Shown here one piece after another: positions 18,416-26,489 of a stretch of 64,000 bases of DNA (within the stretch, counting starts at the first letter, position 1; each line of letters begins with the position of its first letter). The notes under the pieces are model-generated. The model saw nothing but the letters and a program-made list of their open reading frames with translations, was not told where the DNA came from and made no database searches. The stretch is from Bog-473 sp963807775. Lineage in GTDB: Bacteria > Actinomycetota > Acidimicrobiia > Acidimicrobiales > RAAP-2. The stretch lies in the NCBI GenBank assembly GCA_963807775.1, contig CAWECY010000003.1, positions 1-64,000 on the forward strand. The letters run 5' to 3'. A program made the translations under genes and the position numbers.

Positions 18416-18780
18416 CATGCCGGGACGGTGGGACAGTGAGCATGGACGACAGCGCCGCCCGAACCTCACATGGACCGAGAGACCTCGGGCCAATTAGTCG
18501 GAAGGACTGTTGGCCGCCGCGCCGGCGATATCCCGTGATCCCTTCAAACCACTGATGTGATGAAGGAGCGCAGCAGCGCTGCTCCAGCGTGACGGAAACG
18601 GTGAGGCGCACCGGACCGGACGCCAATCACGAGGAGAGTCCGGTGGCAGCTCGCAGCATCGTCAAGCCCGGCACGCCGAAAGCCAAGTTCCCACGAGAGT
18701 CCCCCCGTCGACCCGGACCAGGTGTGGCAAGCACACTTGGGGTTGCGAAACCAACCCGGAGACGACGGAAGGAGACTCCC
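18416..18780 (+). ncRNA. Candidate bridge-RNA region upstream of the intact IS110
   Basis: About 365 bases before the transposase start carry no recognisable coding sequence but several short inverted repeats, for example GGAGC...GCTCC around 18563-18583. IS110-group elements encode their bridge RNA here. I could not confirm guide loops by eye. The left end of the element should also lie in this stretch. Confidence 0.35.
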
Positions 18781-19794
18781 GTGGAACACGAACAACAATA
18801 TGTCGGCATCGATCTGCACCGACGGCGCAGCGTCATCGTCCGGCGAACTCAATCGGGCGAGACCCTCGAGACGGTCCGCATCAACAACGATCGTGAGGCC
18901 CTCGCCGTCGAGCTGGCCAAGGCCGGAGAGCACCCTGAGGTGATCCTCGAGGCCACCTATGGCTGGTACTGGGCGGTTGACGCCCTCGAGGAGTGCGGCG
19001 CCACGGTCCACCTGTCGCACCCGCTGGGGAACAACTGGGGCAACCGGCGGGTAAAGAACGACGAGCGCGACGCCACCGACCTGGTCGATCTGCTCCGCAT
19101 GGGGCGTCTGGCCGAGGCTTGGATCGCCCCACCAAAGCTCCGAGAGGTCCGCGAGCTCGTCCGCTACAGGGGCAAGCTCGTCCACCTGCGCTCGAACTTC
19201 AAGGCCCAGGTCCATTCGGTGCTGGCCAAAGAGGGTGTGGCGGTGCCCATGAGCGACCTGTTCGGCATCGGCGGCCAAGCGTTGCTCGACCACGTCCGAT
19301 TGGGTGACGCCTACCGGATCCGAGTCGAGAGCCTGCGTGACCTGATCGAGCTGGCCGATCGCGAGATCGCCATGTTGGAACACGAGCTGGCCCCCTTCTT
19401 CGCCGGCGATCTCGGCTTCTCGGCCGTCCAAGCAATCCCGGGCGTCGGGCCGGTGTTGGCCGCGATCTTTGTGGCCGAGATCGGCGACATCTCAAGGTTC
19501 AAGAGCGCACGACACCTGTGCAGCTGGGCCGGCCTCACCCCCACGCACCACGAGTCCGACGAGACGGTCCGCCGGGGCCACATCACCAAGCAGGGTTCTC
19601 GCATCGTGCGCTGGGCAGCGGTCGAGGCGGTCGCCCACCAACGTTCCGACACCCCGATCCGACTTCACCACCGCCGCGTGGGCGAACGCCGGGGCAAGCA
19701 GATCGGGCGAGTGGCGGCCGCCCGCAAACTTCTCATCCTCGTCTACTACGGCCTGCGCGACGGCGAGATCCGCTGCCTGGCTGAGACGGGGTGA
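18781..19794 (+). CDS. IS110-family transposase, intact
   Basis: This 337-residue DEDD/serine recombinase-like transposase has RuvC-like acids in YVGIDLHRRRSVIV, VILEATYGWYWAVDAL and KNDERDATDLVDLLRMG. The C-terminal transposase_20 domain runs from AIPGVGPVLAAIFVAEIGD to LCSWAGLTPTHHESD. The likely catalytic Ser sits in TKQGSRIVRWAAVEAV. GTG at 18781 is chosen because GGAAGGAG lies about 6-8 bases upstream; the open frame extends back to 18589 but without family similarity. It is not closely related to the truncated IS110 at 16246-17119. Confidence 0.88.
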   Translation: MEHEQQYVGIDLHRRRSVIVRRTQSGETLETVRINNDREALAVELAKAGEHPEVILEATYGWYWAVDALEECGATVHLSHPLGNNWGNRRVKNDERDATDLVDLLRMGRLAEAWIAPPKLREVRELVRYRGKLVHLRSNFKAQVHSVLAKEGVAVPMSDLFGIGGQALLDHVRLGDAYRIRVESLRDLIELADREIAMLEHELAPFFAGDLGFSAVQAIPGVGPVLAAIFVAEIGDISRFKSARHLCSWAGLTPTHHESDETVRRGHITKQGSRIVRWAAVEAVAHQRSDTPIRLHHRRVGERRGKQIGRVAAARKLLILVYYGLRDGEIRCLAETG

Positions 19795-20231
19795 GAACCG
19801 GGACGGACGCAGCCCGGTGCGAGCTCGACGGATTTCATGGCTCCTGCATGTCAGCGAAGTCGCGCCACTGATTGAGCCCACCGGGTTGCGGCCGAACCAC
19901 TCCACGCCGCCTTGTCGCGGCGGACAGATGAACGGCACCCGGGTTCCCGGGCTGCCCAGCCGGCACTGCTGGCACTGGAGCAGGACCGCAAAGCGCCCCC
20001 GCCTGGCACATGGGGACGGGACACGAAGCCCTGACGGGCTTCGACTCCCATGATGTGAAGAAGTACTGACCGGGCCGTCAAGGCTGCCCCTTCGGGCGGC
20101 CTCCGGCCGGCCCTGACTGCCCTCCCCGGTTGCCACCGAGCCCAGGGTTCGCTTCAGCGCGCCCGAATTCCGGACCGACGCCGGCGAGAAACAGCCAAAC
20201 GTGCCGTCCCTACAGGCCGGCGCCTCTTGAC
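19795..20231. other. 437 bp without a supported gene
   Basis: This region follows the IS110 transposase and should contain the element's right end. It lies convergent with the GGDEF-EAL gene. A CCCGGGTTCCCGGG palindrome near 19937 is the only notable structure. No coding frame is supported. Confidence 0.5.
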
Positions 20232-21716
20232 TTACTGCGCTCCTTCATAGATGAAATCGATCTTTGCGGCTCGACACGGAGCCTGAATGGCGAAACCCTG
20301 CCCAGAGTCGCAGCCGAGCCCAGCGAGAACGCTGACGAAGTCGAGCCGTTCGATACCCTCGGCCACGACGCGCAGTCCAAGTGCGTGAGCGAGGTCGATG
20401 ATCGATCGGACGAGGTTCTCGTCCTTCCTGTCTGCGTCACCGAGTTGGAGGCCCGACGTGAACGCACGATCCAGCTTGACCTCGCCGACCGCCAAGTCGC
20501 TCAGGTGCGAGAGCGACGAGAACCCGGTGCCGAAGTCATCGATCGACACCATGATGCCCACGTCCGTCAGGCTCTCGATGACCCGTTTGGATCGGGTCAG
20601 ATCCGCCATGACCATCCCCTCGGTGATCTCGAGGACGAGGGCCTCGGGCCCCAGGCCAGCCCTCTTGAGGAGCGTGCCCATCCTCTGGGGCAGGGCCGAA
20701 TCCAACAGATCGGTGGCCAGCAGATTGACCGCGACGGCCACCCGGTGTCCTTCGCGCCACCACTGGGCACACTCGGCGATCGCTTGCTCGAAGACCCATG
20801 TAGTCAAGGGCTGGATCAGGCCGCTCTCCTCCGCCAGGTCCAAGAGATGCTCGGGGGGTATCAGCCCGAGCGTTGGATGGGGCCAGCGCAAGAACGCCTC
20901 CACGGTCACCACCTGACCGGTCGCCAGGTCGATCTCTGGCTGAAAGTGGAGGGCGAGTGAGCCCTCGGCCATGGCCCGGCGTAGGTCGTCAATGAGAGCG
21001 ACGCGGTCAGTCTCGTCGTCAAGGGCGGCCTCGTAGACGTCGAAGGACCCGCGCTCGTTCTTGGCGCGGTACATGGCGATGTCCGCGCAGCGCAGCAGGT
21101 CGGTGGAACTCAGGGCATGCTCTGGCGCCAGCGCGACGCCGATACTCGCCCCGACGCGCACGCTGGCGTGACCGACGTCAATCGGCTCTTCGAGCAGCGT
21201 CGAGAGACGGCGCGCCACCGTCGTGGCCTCGAAGGTATCCGCCCCGTGAAGGAGGACGGCGAACTCGTCACCACCGAGGCGCGCCACCAGGTCGCCGTGG
21301 CGGACGACTTGGCGGATACGGGGTCCGATTTGGCGTAGCAGGGCGTCGCCGGTCTGGTGCCCGAAGGAGTCGTTGATCTCCTTGAAATGATCCAGGTCGA
21401 TCAGGAGCAGGGCCACGCTGTCGAACTGTGGGTCTTCATGGGACAGGGCGGCGACGTCCTCGTCAAGCTCGCCGAGCAGCCGTCTGCGGTTAGCGAGCCC
21501 GGTGAGCTCGTCCGTCACCGCCAGATGCTGGCGTGACTCATTGAGGGCCCTTTGCTTGCGCAACAAGAAGGCCAAGCGAGCGGTCGCCGCCAACAACGTG
21601 GCCCCGGCAAACCCGAGCACGATCGTATCGACGTGTTTGATAATGCCCAGCACCACGATTACGGAGCTCACAACCGCGACAAAACCCAGAGTGATCTCCA
21701 AGGAATACTCCACCAT
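20232..21716 (-). CDS. Membrane GGDEF-EAL protein (cyclic di-GMP turnover)
   Basis: This is a 494-residue signalling protein. Two N-terminal membrane helices (LGFVAVVSSVIVVLGII and TIVLGFAGATLLAATARLAF) precede a GGDEF domain (about residues 65-235) with DELTGLANRRRL, LIDLDHFKEINDSFGH and RLGGDEFAVLL, so the cyclase motif is intact. The EAL domain (about 245-490) has VEAFLRW in place of EAL, EITEGM, IDDFGTGFSSLSHL, VKLDRAF and VVAEGIE. The metal-binding acids and catalytic Lys appear present. It may make or break cyclic di-GMP. The sensory part is short compared with many relatives. It stands alone between the IS110 element and the CBS remnant. Confidence 0.9.
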   Translation of the reverse strand: MVEYSLEITLGFVAVVSSVIVVLGIIKHVDTIVLGFAGATLLAATARLAFLLRKQRALNESRQHLAVTDELTGLANRRRLLGELDEDVAALSHEDPQFDSVALLLIDLDHFKEINDSFGHQTGDALLRQIGPRIRQVVRHGDLVARLGGDEFAVLLHGADTFEATTVARRLSTLLEEPIDVGHASVRVGASIGVALAPEHALSSTDLLRCADIAMYRAKNERGSFDVYEAALDDETDRVALIDDLRRAMAEGSLALHFQPEIDLATGQVVTVEAFLRWPHPTLGLIPPEHLLDLAEESGLIQPLTTWVFEQAIAECAQWWREGHRVAVAVNLLATDLLDSALPQRMGTLLKRAGLGPEALVLEITEGMVMADLTRSKRVIESLTDVGIMVSIDDFGTGFSSLSHLSDLAVGEVKLDRAFTSGLQLGDADRKDENLVRSIIDLAHALGLRVVAEGIERLDFVSVLAGLGCDSGQGFAIQAPCRAAKIDFIYEGAQ

Positions 21717-21933
21717 GGAGCAATCGGCGTTTTAGCGTCCGTGCTTGACCAAATGGTGCGAGGCTGATCGGCCTCCTGGACGGTCGCACGTAGCGGGCAC
21801 GAACCGAGCGTTAACAATAGGTCAGAGTGCCCCCGTCCGCCGGCTGGGGTGCCACCCTGCGGCACCTCGGAGGTTTGTGGAGTTAACCGATCTCGTGAAC
21901 ACCTCCCTGGTAGGCCGCTCGGGCAGTGCGGGC

Positions 21934-22273
21934 CTACTCGGCAGCGTCAATCAACGCCACGTTTCCCACCCGAGTCAGGTCGAAACCTTCTCCGATGGCG
22001 GTCGGTCTCGAGCTTGGTGTCCCCGGTCGGAAAGAACACTTTGTCCCCACGTGAAATCGAAGTGATAAGCAGACCGGCGGGAAGTCCCGCCTGGCGAAGT
22101 GTTTTGCCAACCATCGGTGATGTCGAGATGATCGTCACCTGAGCCGCGCCGGTCATAGCCCCGAGATCGCTCATCCGTTCGGCACTCGAGACCAACTCCT
22201 GGCGGTAGGCCCGCACCACGTCGGAGACGGACAGCGTTCCCACGACGCGGCGTTCATCGTCGGTACACCTCAT
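21934..22273 (-). pseudogene. CBS/TrkA-C domain remnant (channel C-terminus)
   Basis: The start region DDERRVVGTLSVSDVVRAY is the end of a CBS domain. It is followed by a TrkA-C-type domain, VTIISTSPMVGKTLRQAGLP then GLLITSISRGDKVFFPTGDT. This order occurs at the C-terminus of ClC-type chloride channels and some transporters. A one-base shift near 21990 is needed to continue as TAIGEGFDLTRVGNVALID to the stop at 21934. The channel itself is missing upstream, where a divergent gene begins at 22311. GGGAGAGG precedes the ATG at 22273, so a short stand-alone regulator is possible, but a truncated remnant is more likely. Confidence 0.55.
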
Positions 22274-22310
22274 GGGCCTCTCCCGATCGGGGGGCTGACA
22301 GACTAAGCGG

Positions 22311-23285
22311 GTGACCGCTGACGACGCCATCAGGTCAACAGGTGAGCGCTACCGGCGCTTCGCCACGTGGGAAGCTCGCGACCGGTCACCGCTATACGGG
22401 AGTCTGGCGGCAGGGGTGGCCGAAGACATCGATGTGCTGGGCGTCCTGGCGCGTCTGTCTCCGGCCAAACGTCAACCGAACCTTCTTCTGGGGGCAGTGC
22501 GCTACTTGTTCGGGACACCCGAGGATTACCACGTGTTCCGGGCGGTGGTCCTCGACAACTGGGAGGAGGTCCGAGACGTGATGGTGGCCCGGCGAACGCA
22601 GACCAACGAGGTTGGTCGGTGCGCCACCCTGTTACCGCTGCTGGCTCGCCTTCCTCAACCGCTCGCCCTCCTCGAGGTAGGCGCCAGCGCCGGGCTCTGC
22701 CTGCTCCTCGACCGCTACCGCTACGACTACGGAAGCGGAATCTTCGGCCCGGCGGACAGCCCGGTGGTGTTGCGCTGTCAGGCCAGGGGCGCCACGCCCG
22801 TGCCGACCGCCGTACCTGAGGTGTCTTGGCGAGCCGGTATCGACCTCGAACCGGTCGACGTGAAAGACGCTGATGCCGTGCGATGGTTAGAAGCACTGAT
22901 TTGGCCGGGCGAGTCTGACCGCCTGGCGCACCTCAATGCAGCCATCGAGGTGGCTCGCCGCGATCCTCCTGCCGTGGTAGCGGGCGATCTCACCCAGGGA
23001 TTCGCTGGTCTGGCGCACCAGGCCCCAGCCGACGCCACTCTGGTTGTGTTTCACAGCGCCGTGCTCAACTACGTGGCCGCCCAGGACCGCGACCGCTTCG
23101 CCGCCGAGGTCAAACAGCTGGGAGCGGTATGGGTAGCCAACGAGGGCTTCGGGGTTCTCTCACCCATTGAAGCGGCCCTGAACCCGGGAGAGTCGGACGC
23201 ACACCAGGGCGATTTCCTCTTGAGCTGTGACGGCGAGCCGGTGGGGTGGACCGACCCACACGGAACCTGGGTGCAGTGGCGCTGA
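22311..23285 (+). CDS. DUF2332 domain protein
   Basis: This is an intact 324-residue protein of the DUF2332 family, common in actinobacteria and of unknown function. Typical stretches are RYRRFATWEARDRSPLYGSL at the start, NEVGRCATLLPLLARLP, then LLEVGASAGLCLLLDRYRYD, which resembles a nucleotide- or SAM-binding loop. The C-terminal part has VVFHSAVLNYV and WVANEGFGVL. A methyltransferase-like fold is plausible but no substrate can be named. The start is GTG at 22311, divergent from the CBS remnant with only 37 bases between. Confidence 0.8.
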   Translation: MTADDAIRSTGERYRRFATWEARDRSPLYGSLAAGVAEDIDVLGVLARLSPAKRQPNLLLGAVRYLFGTPEDYHVFRAVVLDNWEEVRDVMVARRTQTNEVGRCATLLPLLARLPQPLALLEVGASAGLCLLLDRYRYDYGSGIFGPADSPVVLRCQARGATPVPTAVPEVSWRAGIDLEPVDVKDADAVRWLEALIWPGESDRLAHLNAAIEVARRDPPAVVAGDLTQGFAGLAHQAPADATLVVFHSAVLNYVAAQDRDRFAAEVKQLGAVWVANEGFGVLSPIEAALNPGESDAHQGDFLLSCDGEPVGWTDPHGTWVQWR

Positions 23286-23324
23286 GACCACCCCGACCAC
23301 GACCGCAACGGGATCGTCGCGTGG

Positions 23325-24068
23325 GTGGCCTGGTTGAACATCGTTCTCTCGACGCTCGAAGGTTTGGGCACCACAATTCGAGGGACCACTCCTCGTCACA
23401 TCCCGATCGTCAACGCGTTTCGTCCGCTCACTTCGCCTCTGATCAGCGCAGTCTTCCTGGCCTTCTTCGCACTCGGGCAGGCCCAGCTCAACACGTCAGA
23501 GCTTTCCGTACGACTGGGGTCATCCACAGCACAACTGACGGCCGATCCGGCCGCGACCACCACCGGGTCAGAACCCGGCCCCCCGTCGACCGGATTGCCG
23601 GCCGGTACCCCCGACCTCTACACCGTCATGCCCGGTGACACCTTGTGGTCGATCGCGGCAGCCCAGTTGGAGAACCCGCTCGAATGGCGAGCGATATTCC
23701 TGCTGAACGAGGGACGCCCGCAGCCTGACGGCCGTACGCTGAGCGACCCAGGTTGGATCTATCCGGGCTGGCAACTCGTCCTGCCGAGCGCACAAGCAAC
23801 GCTGCAAGAATCCATGCCCGCGCCACCAGCAGATCCTTCGCAGCAGACAGGTCCAAACGCTCCTGCGACGAACGCACCGCCTTCGCACGACTCACATTCG
23901 ACGACGGTCCGACGCAAGGGAACCCTCATCGGGGGCTCAGCGAGCTCAAGTCCCTGCCGAGGAGGCGGCCGTAGCTGCGGCAGTTGCAGCAATCGGGGCA
24001 AAGCGAACTGCCCCATAGGGGTCCTGGGTCCTGTCGAAGACCGTGTAGTAGTTGTTGAACAGTGGTAG
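23325..24068 (+). CDS. LysM-domain membrane-anchored protein, probably truncated at its 3' end
   Basis: A hydrophobic segment (SPLISAVFLAFFALGQAQL, about residues 37-56) is followed by a Thr/Pro-rich linker and one LysM domain, from YTVMPGDTLWSIAAAQLENP to GWIYPGWQLVLP (about residues 100-151). This fits an envelope protein that binds peptidoglycan. Related actinobacterial proteins are often longer. The last 40 or so codons are Cys/Gly-rich and are simply the antisense of the Ala-rich tail of the convergent protease gene, so the original C-terminus was probably lost when the neighbouring module arrived. The start is GTG at 23325. Confidence 0.6.
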   Translation: MAWLNIVLSTLEGLGTTIRGTTPRHIPIVNAFRPLTSPLISAVFLAFFALGQAQLNTSELSVRLGSSTAQLTADPAATTTGSEPGPPSTGLPAGTPDLYTVMPGDTLWSIAAAQLENPLEWRAIFLLNEGRPQPDGRTLSDPGWIYPGWQLVLPSAQATLQESMPAPPADPSQQTGPNAPATNAPPSHDSHSTTVRRKGTLIGGSASSSPCRGGGRSCGSCSNRGKANCPIGVLGPVEDRVVVVEQW

Positions 24069-25202
24069 GCCCAGTATTGACTGAGGAAGCTTGCCCCCGT
24101 TGTTGACCTGCAACACGGCCAGACCGGCCTTCGGGGCGTCGGTCTGCCAGTAGGTACTTGGCGCACAGACAAGAGACACGTCGCCTCCGGTCTCGCCCTG
24201 CAGCACGAAGATGATATTGGGCCAGATAGCGAGATTTAGACTGGACTTCTCGACGGCGCCTTGCGAAATCGCACCCTCGATTTGCGAGGCGAACTCCGGT
24301 CCTAGGGCCTTGAGGTTAGAGATGATCGCGTCGTATACCTCGGTTGTCAGTACAAGCGAGTTGGTGCCGCTGTCGATAATCGAGTTCGAGACGAGCGTCT
24401 TCGCCTGCGAGACCGGAAGAGGACTGACCTCGATCACGCTGCCGTTACCTACCTGGACCCCCTTGAGGTTGGTGTTGTAATAGAGGTCGTCCAGGACGTC
24501 AACGCTGATCGCCTCACCGTTGTAGAGGTCGGTCTGCTCGAGGCCGCCCCCGAGCACGAAAATCCCGTTATTGAGCGGGTCATCGGCGGGGTTTGCCGTG
24601 GCCATGTTCGGGGTGGACCGCAGCGTGTAGAACGCGAAGATGTTCCTCTCGACGCCAGCCTGCTCCAACGCAGTGAAGTAAGGCTGTAGGTCCGTTTCGG
24701 TCATCCGGGCCAGGAACGACTCGACCTGTTGCACAGCTCTAATCGACGTGCCGACGGGGAAGATCCACGGATAGGTGACCGGCGGGTTCACCCGCTCAGT
24801 CGTAAGGTAAGTCTTGAGGTCGTACGCGGAGTTCAAGGCGTTGAAGGCCAGTCCGAGGATGCCGTCCGCCGGACCGAGATCGTGTGGAAGCTGCTCATCG
24901 GCAATGGCCAGGTACGTCGTGACGGAAGCCTCGTGGCCCGCCGAGCCCATGGTGAGGCTGGTCTCGACCACCGGGCCACTCCAGCCGCCTGTCCCATAGG
25001 TGACGAGCTGGGCGTACTGCGTGAATTTGACCTCCGTGTCGTCGGCGATCTTGTAGGCGCGAGGTACGACGGCAAGGGTGCTGCTGCCGGTGTCCAAAAT
25101 GACGTTCGCAAGGACCCCTTGGCTGCCGATCTTGATCTGCCCGGTGTAGTCGCCACCTCCCAGCAAGTTATTGATCGGGATACGGATAGCCTTGCTTTGC
25201 AT
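23946..25202 (-). CDS. Pepsin-type (family A1-like) aspartic protease without signal peptide
   Basis: This is a 418-residue pepsin-fold protease. The N-lobe has ANVILDTGSSTLAVVP, with catalytic Asp at about residue 37, and a flap region VTYGTGGWSGPV. GILGLAFNAL matches the conserved loop before the second lobe. The C-lobe has SNSIIDSGTNSLVLTT with the second catalytic Asp, and LGLPLFNNYYTVFDR near the end, as in eukaryotic pepsins. There is no signal peptide or clear propeptide, so it should be cytoplasmic and active without zymogen cleavage. AAGGAGG sits 6 bases before the ATG. It follows the nucleoside-phosphorylase-like gene by 27 bases, forming an operon. Pepsin homologues are rare in bacteria; shewasins are the known cytoplasmic examples. 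Confidence 0.85.
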   Translation of the reverse strand: MQSKAIRIPINNLLGGGDYTGQIKIGSQGVLANVILDTGSSTLAVVPRAYKIADDTEVKFTQYAQLVTYGTGGWSGPVVETSLTMGSAGHEASVTTYLAIADEQLPHDLGPADGILGLAFNALNSAYDLKTYLTTERVNPPVTYPWIFPVGTSIRAVQQVESFLARMTETDLQPYFTALEQAGVERNIFAFYTLRSTPNMATANPADDPLNNGIFVLGGGLEQTDLYNGEAISVDVLDDLYYNTNLKGVQVGNGSVIEVSPLPVSQAKTLVSNSIIDSGTNSLVLTTEVYDAIISNLKALGPEFASQIEGAISQGAVEKSSLNLAIWPNIIFVLQGETGGDVSLVCAPSTYWQTDAPKAGLAVLQVNNGGKLPQSILGLPLFNNYYTVFDRTQDPYGAVRFAPIAATAAATAASSAGT

Positions 25203-25229
25203 GACTACCTCCTTGGGGTCAGTGGCGGC

Positions 25230-26186
25230 TCATGATGTGGCGAGATCAGCTATCACCCCCCAACAGGTGATTGCTGATCCGGTCGTTGTCCAGTAACCGT
25301 ACTTGGCATAAGTGTTGAAGGCCCATTGTTTCTGGGCCTCGAGGTTGCCGATGGTGCTGTCGACCTGAGGATCACTGACGTTGCGGATCGACAGCCACTT
25401 CTGGCCCCTTACAGCAGGCGGCCCGGCAAGTGCCAATGGAAGCGTCGCGTCGTCCGTCTCCACCGTGTGCGCTAGCCGGTCGTTCTTTGCGACCCCGAGG
25501 CTGTCGTTGGTGTTGGCGAAGGCCGGGTTGTCGGCCGTCTCCACGTCGCCACCTAAGCCCACCTCGGGCTTGTGTATGGCGACAGGATTGAGCTGGCCGG
25601 AGTTGACAAGGAGAAACTGCTTTGCTTCCGCGAGGTGAGTGCCGCCGGTCGGGACCGGCGAGGGCGTCTCAGCGAAGCGTTTCTGGGCCCAAGCCTGCTC
25701 GGCGAAGGTCTGTGTGCAATTGAACTTGGCGTTGCTGACCACGAAAACATCGCCAAGAGATACGTCGGCACCGATACCGCCTGCCGTACCTGTCGATATC
25801 ACCAGGTCCGGTGATACCTCCGAGATGATCTGTCCCCAGAGATCAACGAGGGGCGGAGGGTCGCCGTCGGTACATAGATGCAGCTCGGAATGGAAGCAAA
25901 GGACGCTCGTCCCGTGGATCTCCGTCATGGCGAACTCCCCGAGGCACTTTGCGTTCTTCGCCGGCGAGTGCTCCGTCAGTCGTGGCTCGTAGTCGGAGAA
26001 GTTGTACGTGTGACACGACCAGTCCTCCTTCGGGTGATTCGGGGTGAGGACGTCAGCTAACGCAGTGAACTCAGCGGCTGTCCATGTGACGACGAGGACG
26101 TTAGCACTGGGAAGCGATCCGTCCGCAGCGGTCACGCTGGACTGGTATGCAGGCTCGTATCCGTCCGGCCATGGGATCGGCTTCAT
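25230..26186 (-). CDS. Nucleoside-phosphorylase-fold protein paired with the aspartic protease
   Basis: This protein of about 318 residues has the PNP/UDP phosphorylase superfamily core. PSANVLVVTWTAAEFTALAD is the first strand. SPDLVISTGTAGGIGADVSL then LGDVFVVS is the phosphate/ribose-binding region. LSIRNVSDPQVDS resembles the R-x-x-SD catalytic segment of nucleosidases. The frame is open to 26276. I prefer ATG at 26186 because it directly follows a short, well-signalled peptide frame and precedes the first conserved strand. It is the first gene of an operon with the protease. Such domains also occur as nucleotide-cleaving effectors in bacterial immune systems, but the role here is inference. 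Confidence 0.7.
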   Translation of the reverse strand: MKPIPWPDGYEPAYQSSVTAADGSLPSANVLVVTWTAAEFTALADVLTPNHPKEDWSCHTYNFSDYEPRLTEHSPAKNAKCLGEFAMTEIHGTSVLCFHSELHLCTDGDPPPLVDLWGQIISEVSPDLVISTGTAGGIGADVSLGDVFVVSNAKFNCTQTFAEQAWAQKRFAETPSPVPTGGTHLAEAKQFLLVNSGQLNPVAIHKPEVGLGGDVETADNPAFANTNDSLGVAKNDRLAHTVETDDATLPLALAGPPAVRGQKWLSIRNVSDPQVDSTIGNLEAQKQWAFNTYAKYGYWTTTGSAITCWGVIADLATS

Positions 26187-26190
26187 GACC

Positions 26191-26241
26191 TCAAGCTGAG
26201 GTTCGTAGAGCAAGCGCGACAACAGTAGCTTGGTCCGGCAT
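26191..26241 (-). CDS. Possible 16-residue leader peptide before the phosphorylase-like gene
   Basis: A good Shine-Dalgarno sequence (AAAAGGAG) stands 5 bases before an ATG at 26241 that opens a 16-codon frame, MPDQATVVALALRTSA. It ends in TGA four bases before the ATG at 26186. The signal is stronger than that of any start of the main frame. It could be a coupling or attenuation leader, or the main gene could start earlier and this be chance. Confidence 0.35.
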   Translation of the reverse strand: MPDQATVVALALRTSA

Positions 26242-26489
26242 GGCCACTCCTTTTGCTCCCGCGATAGTCCTAGCATTCACAGGGGGCTTCGCTCCTCCGA
26301 TCGTGGTCCGCATCTGTTGCAGCGGCATTGCAGGGTTGTTGATAGCACCTGACACGCCGAGATTGGTCCAGCGCCGTGAGATCAGGTCCTAGGTCGTGCC
26401 GATGGCCCCGAGGATGGGAGAGATTGCGACGTCCGGTTGCGGAACGTATGCGGCGTGCGAGCGCCCGCTGACCGAATCGCCGAGTCGCC

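Noticed and set aside
20232..21716. Inactive EAL domain because EAL reads EAF
   Set aside because: The catalytic Glu is kept and the other metal-binding motifs and Lys are present; Leu to Phe alone does not indicate inactivity.
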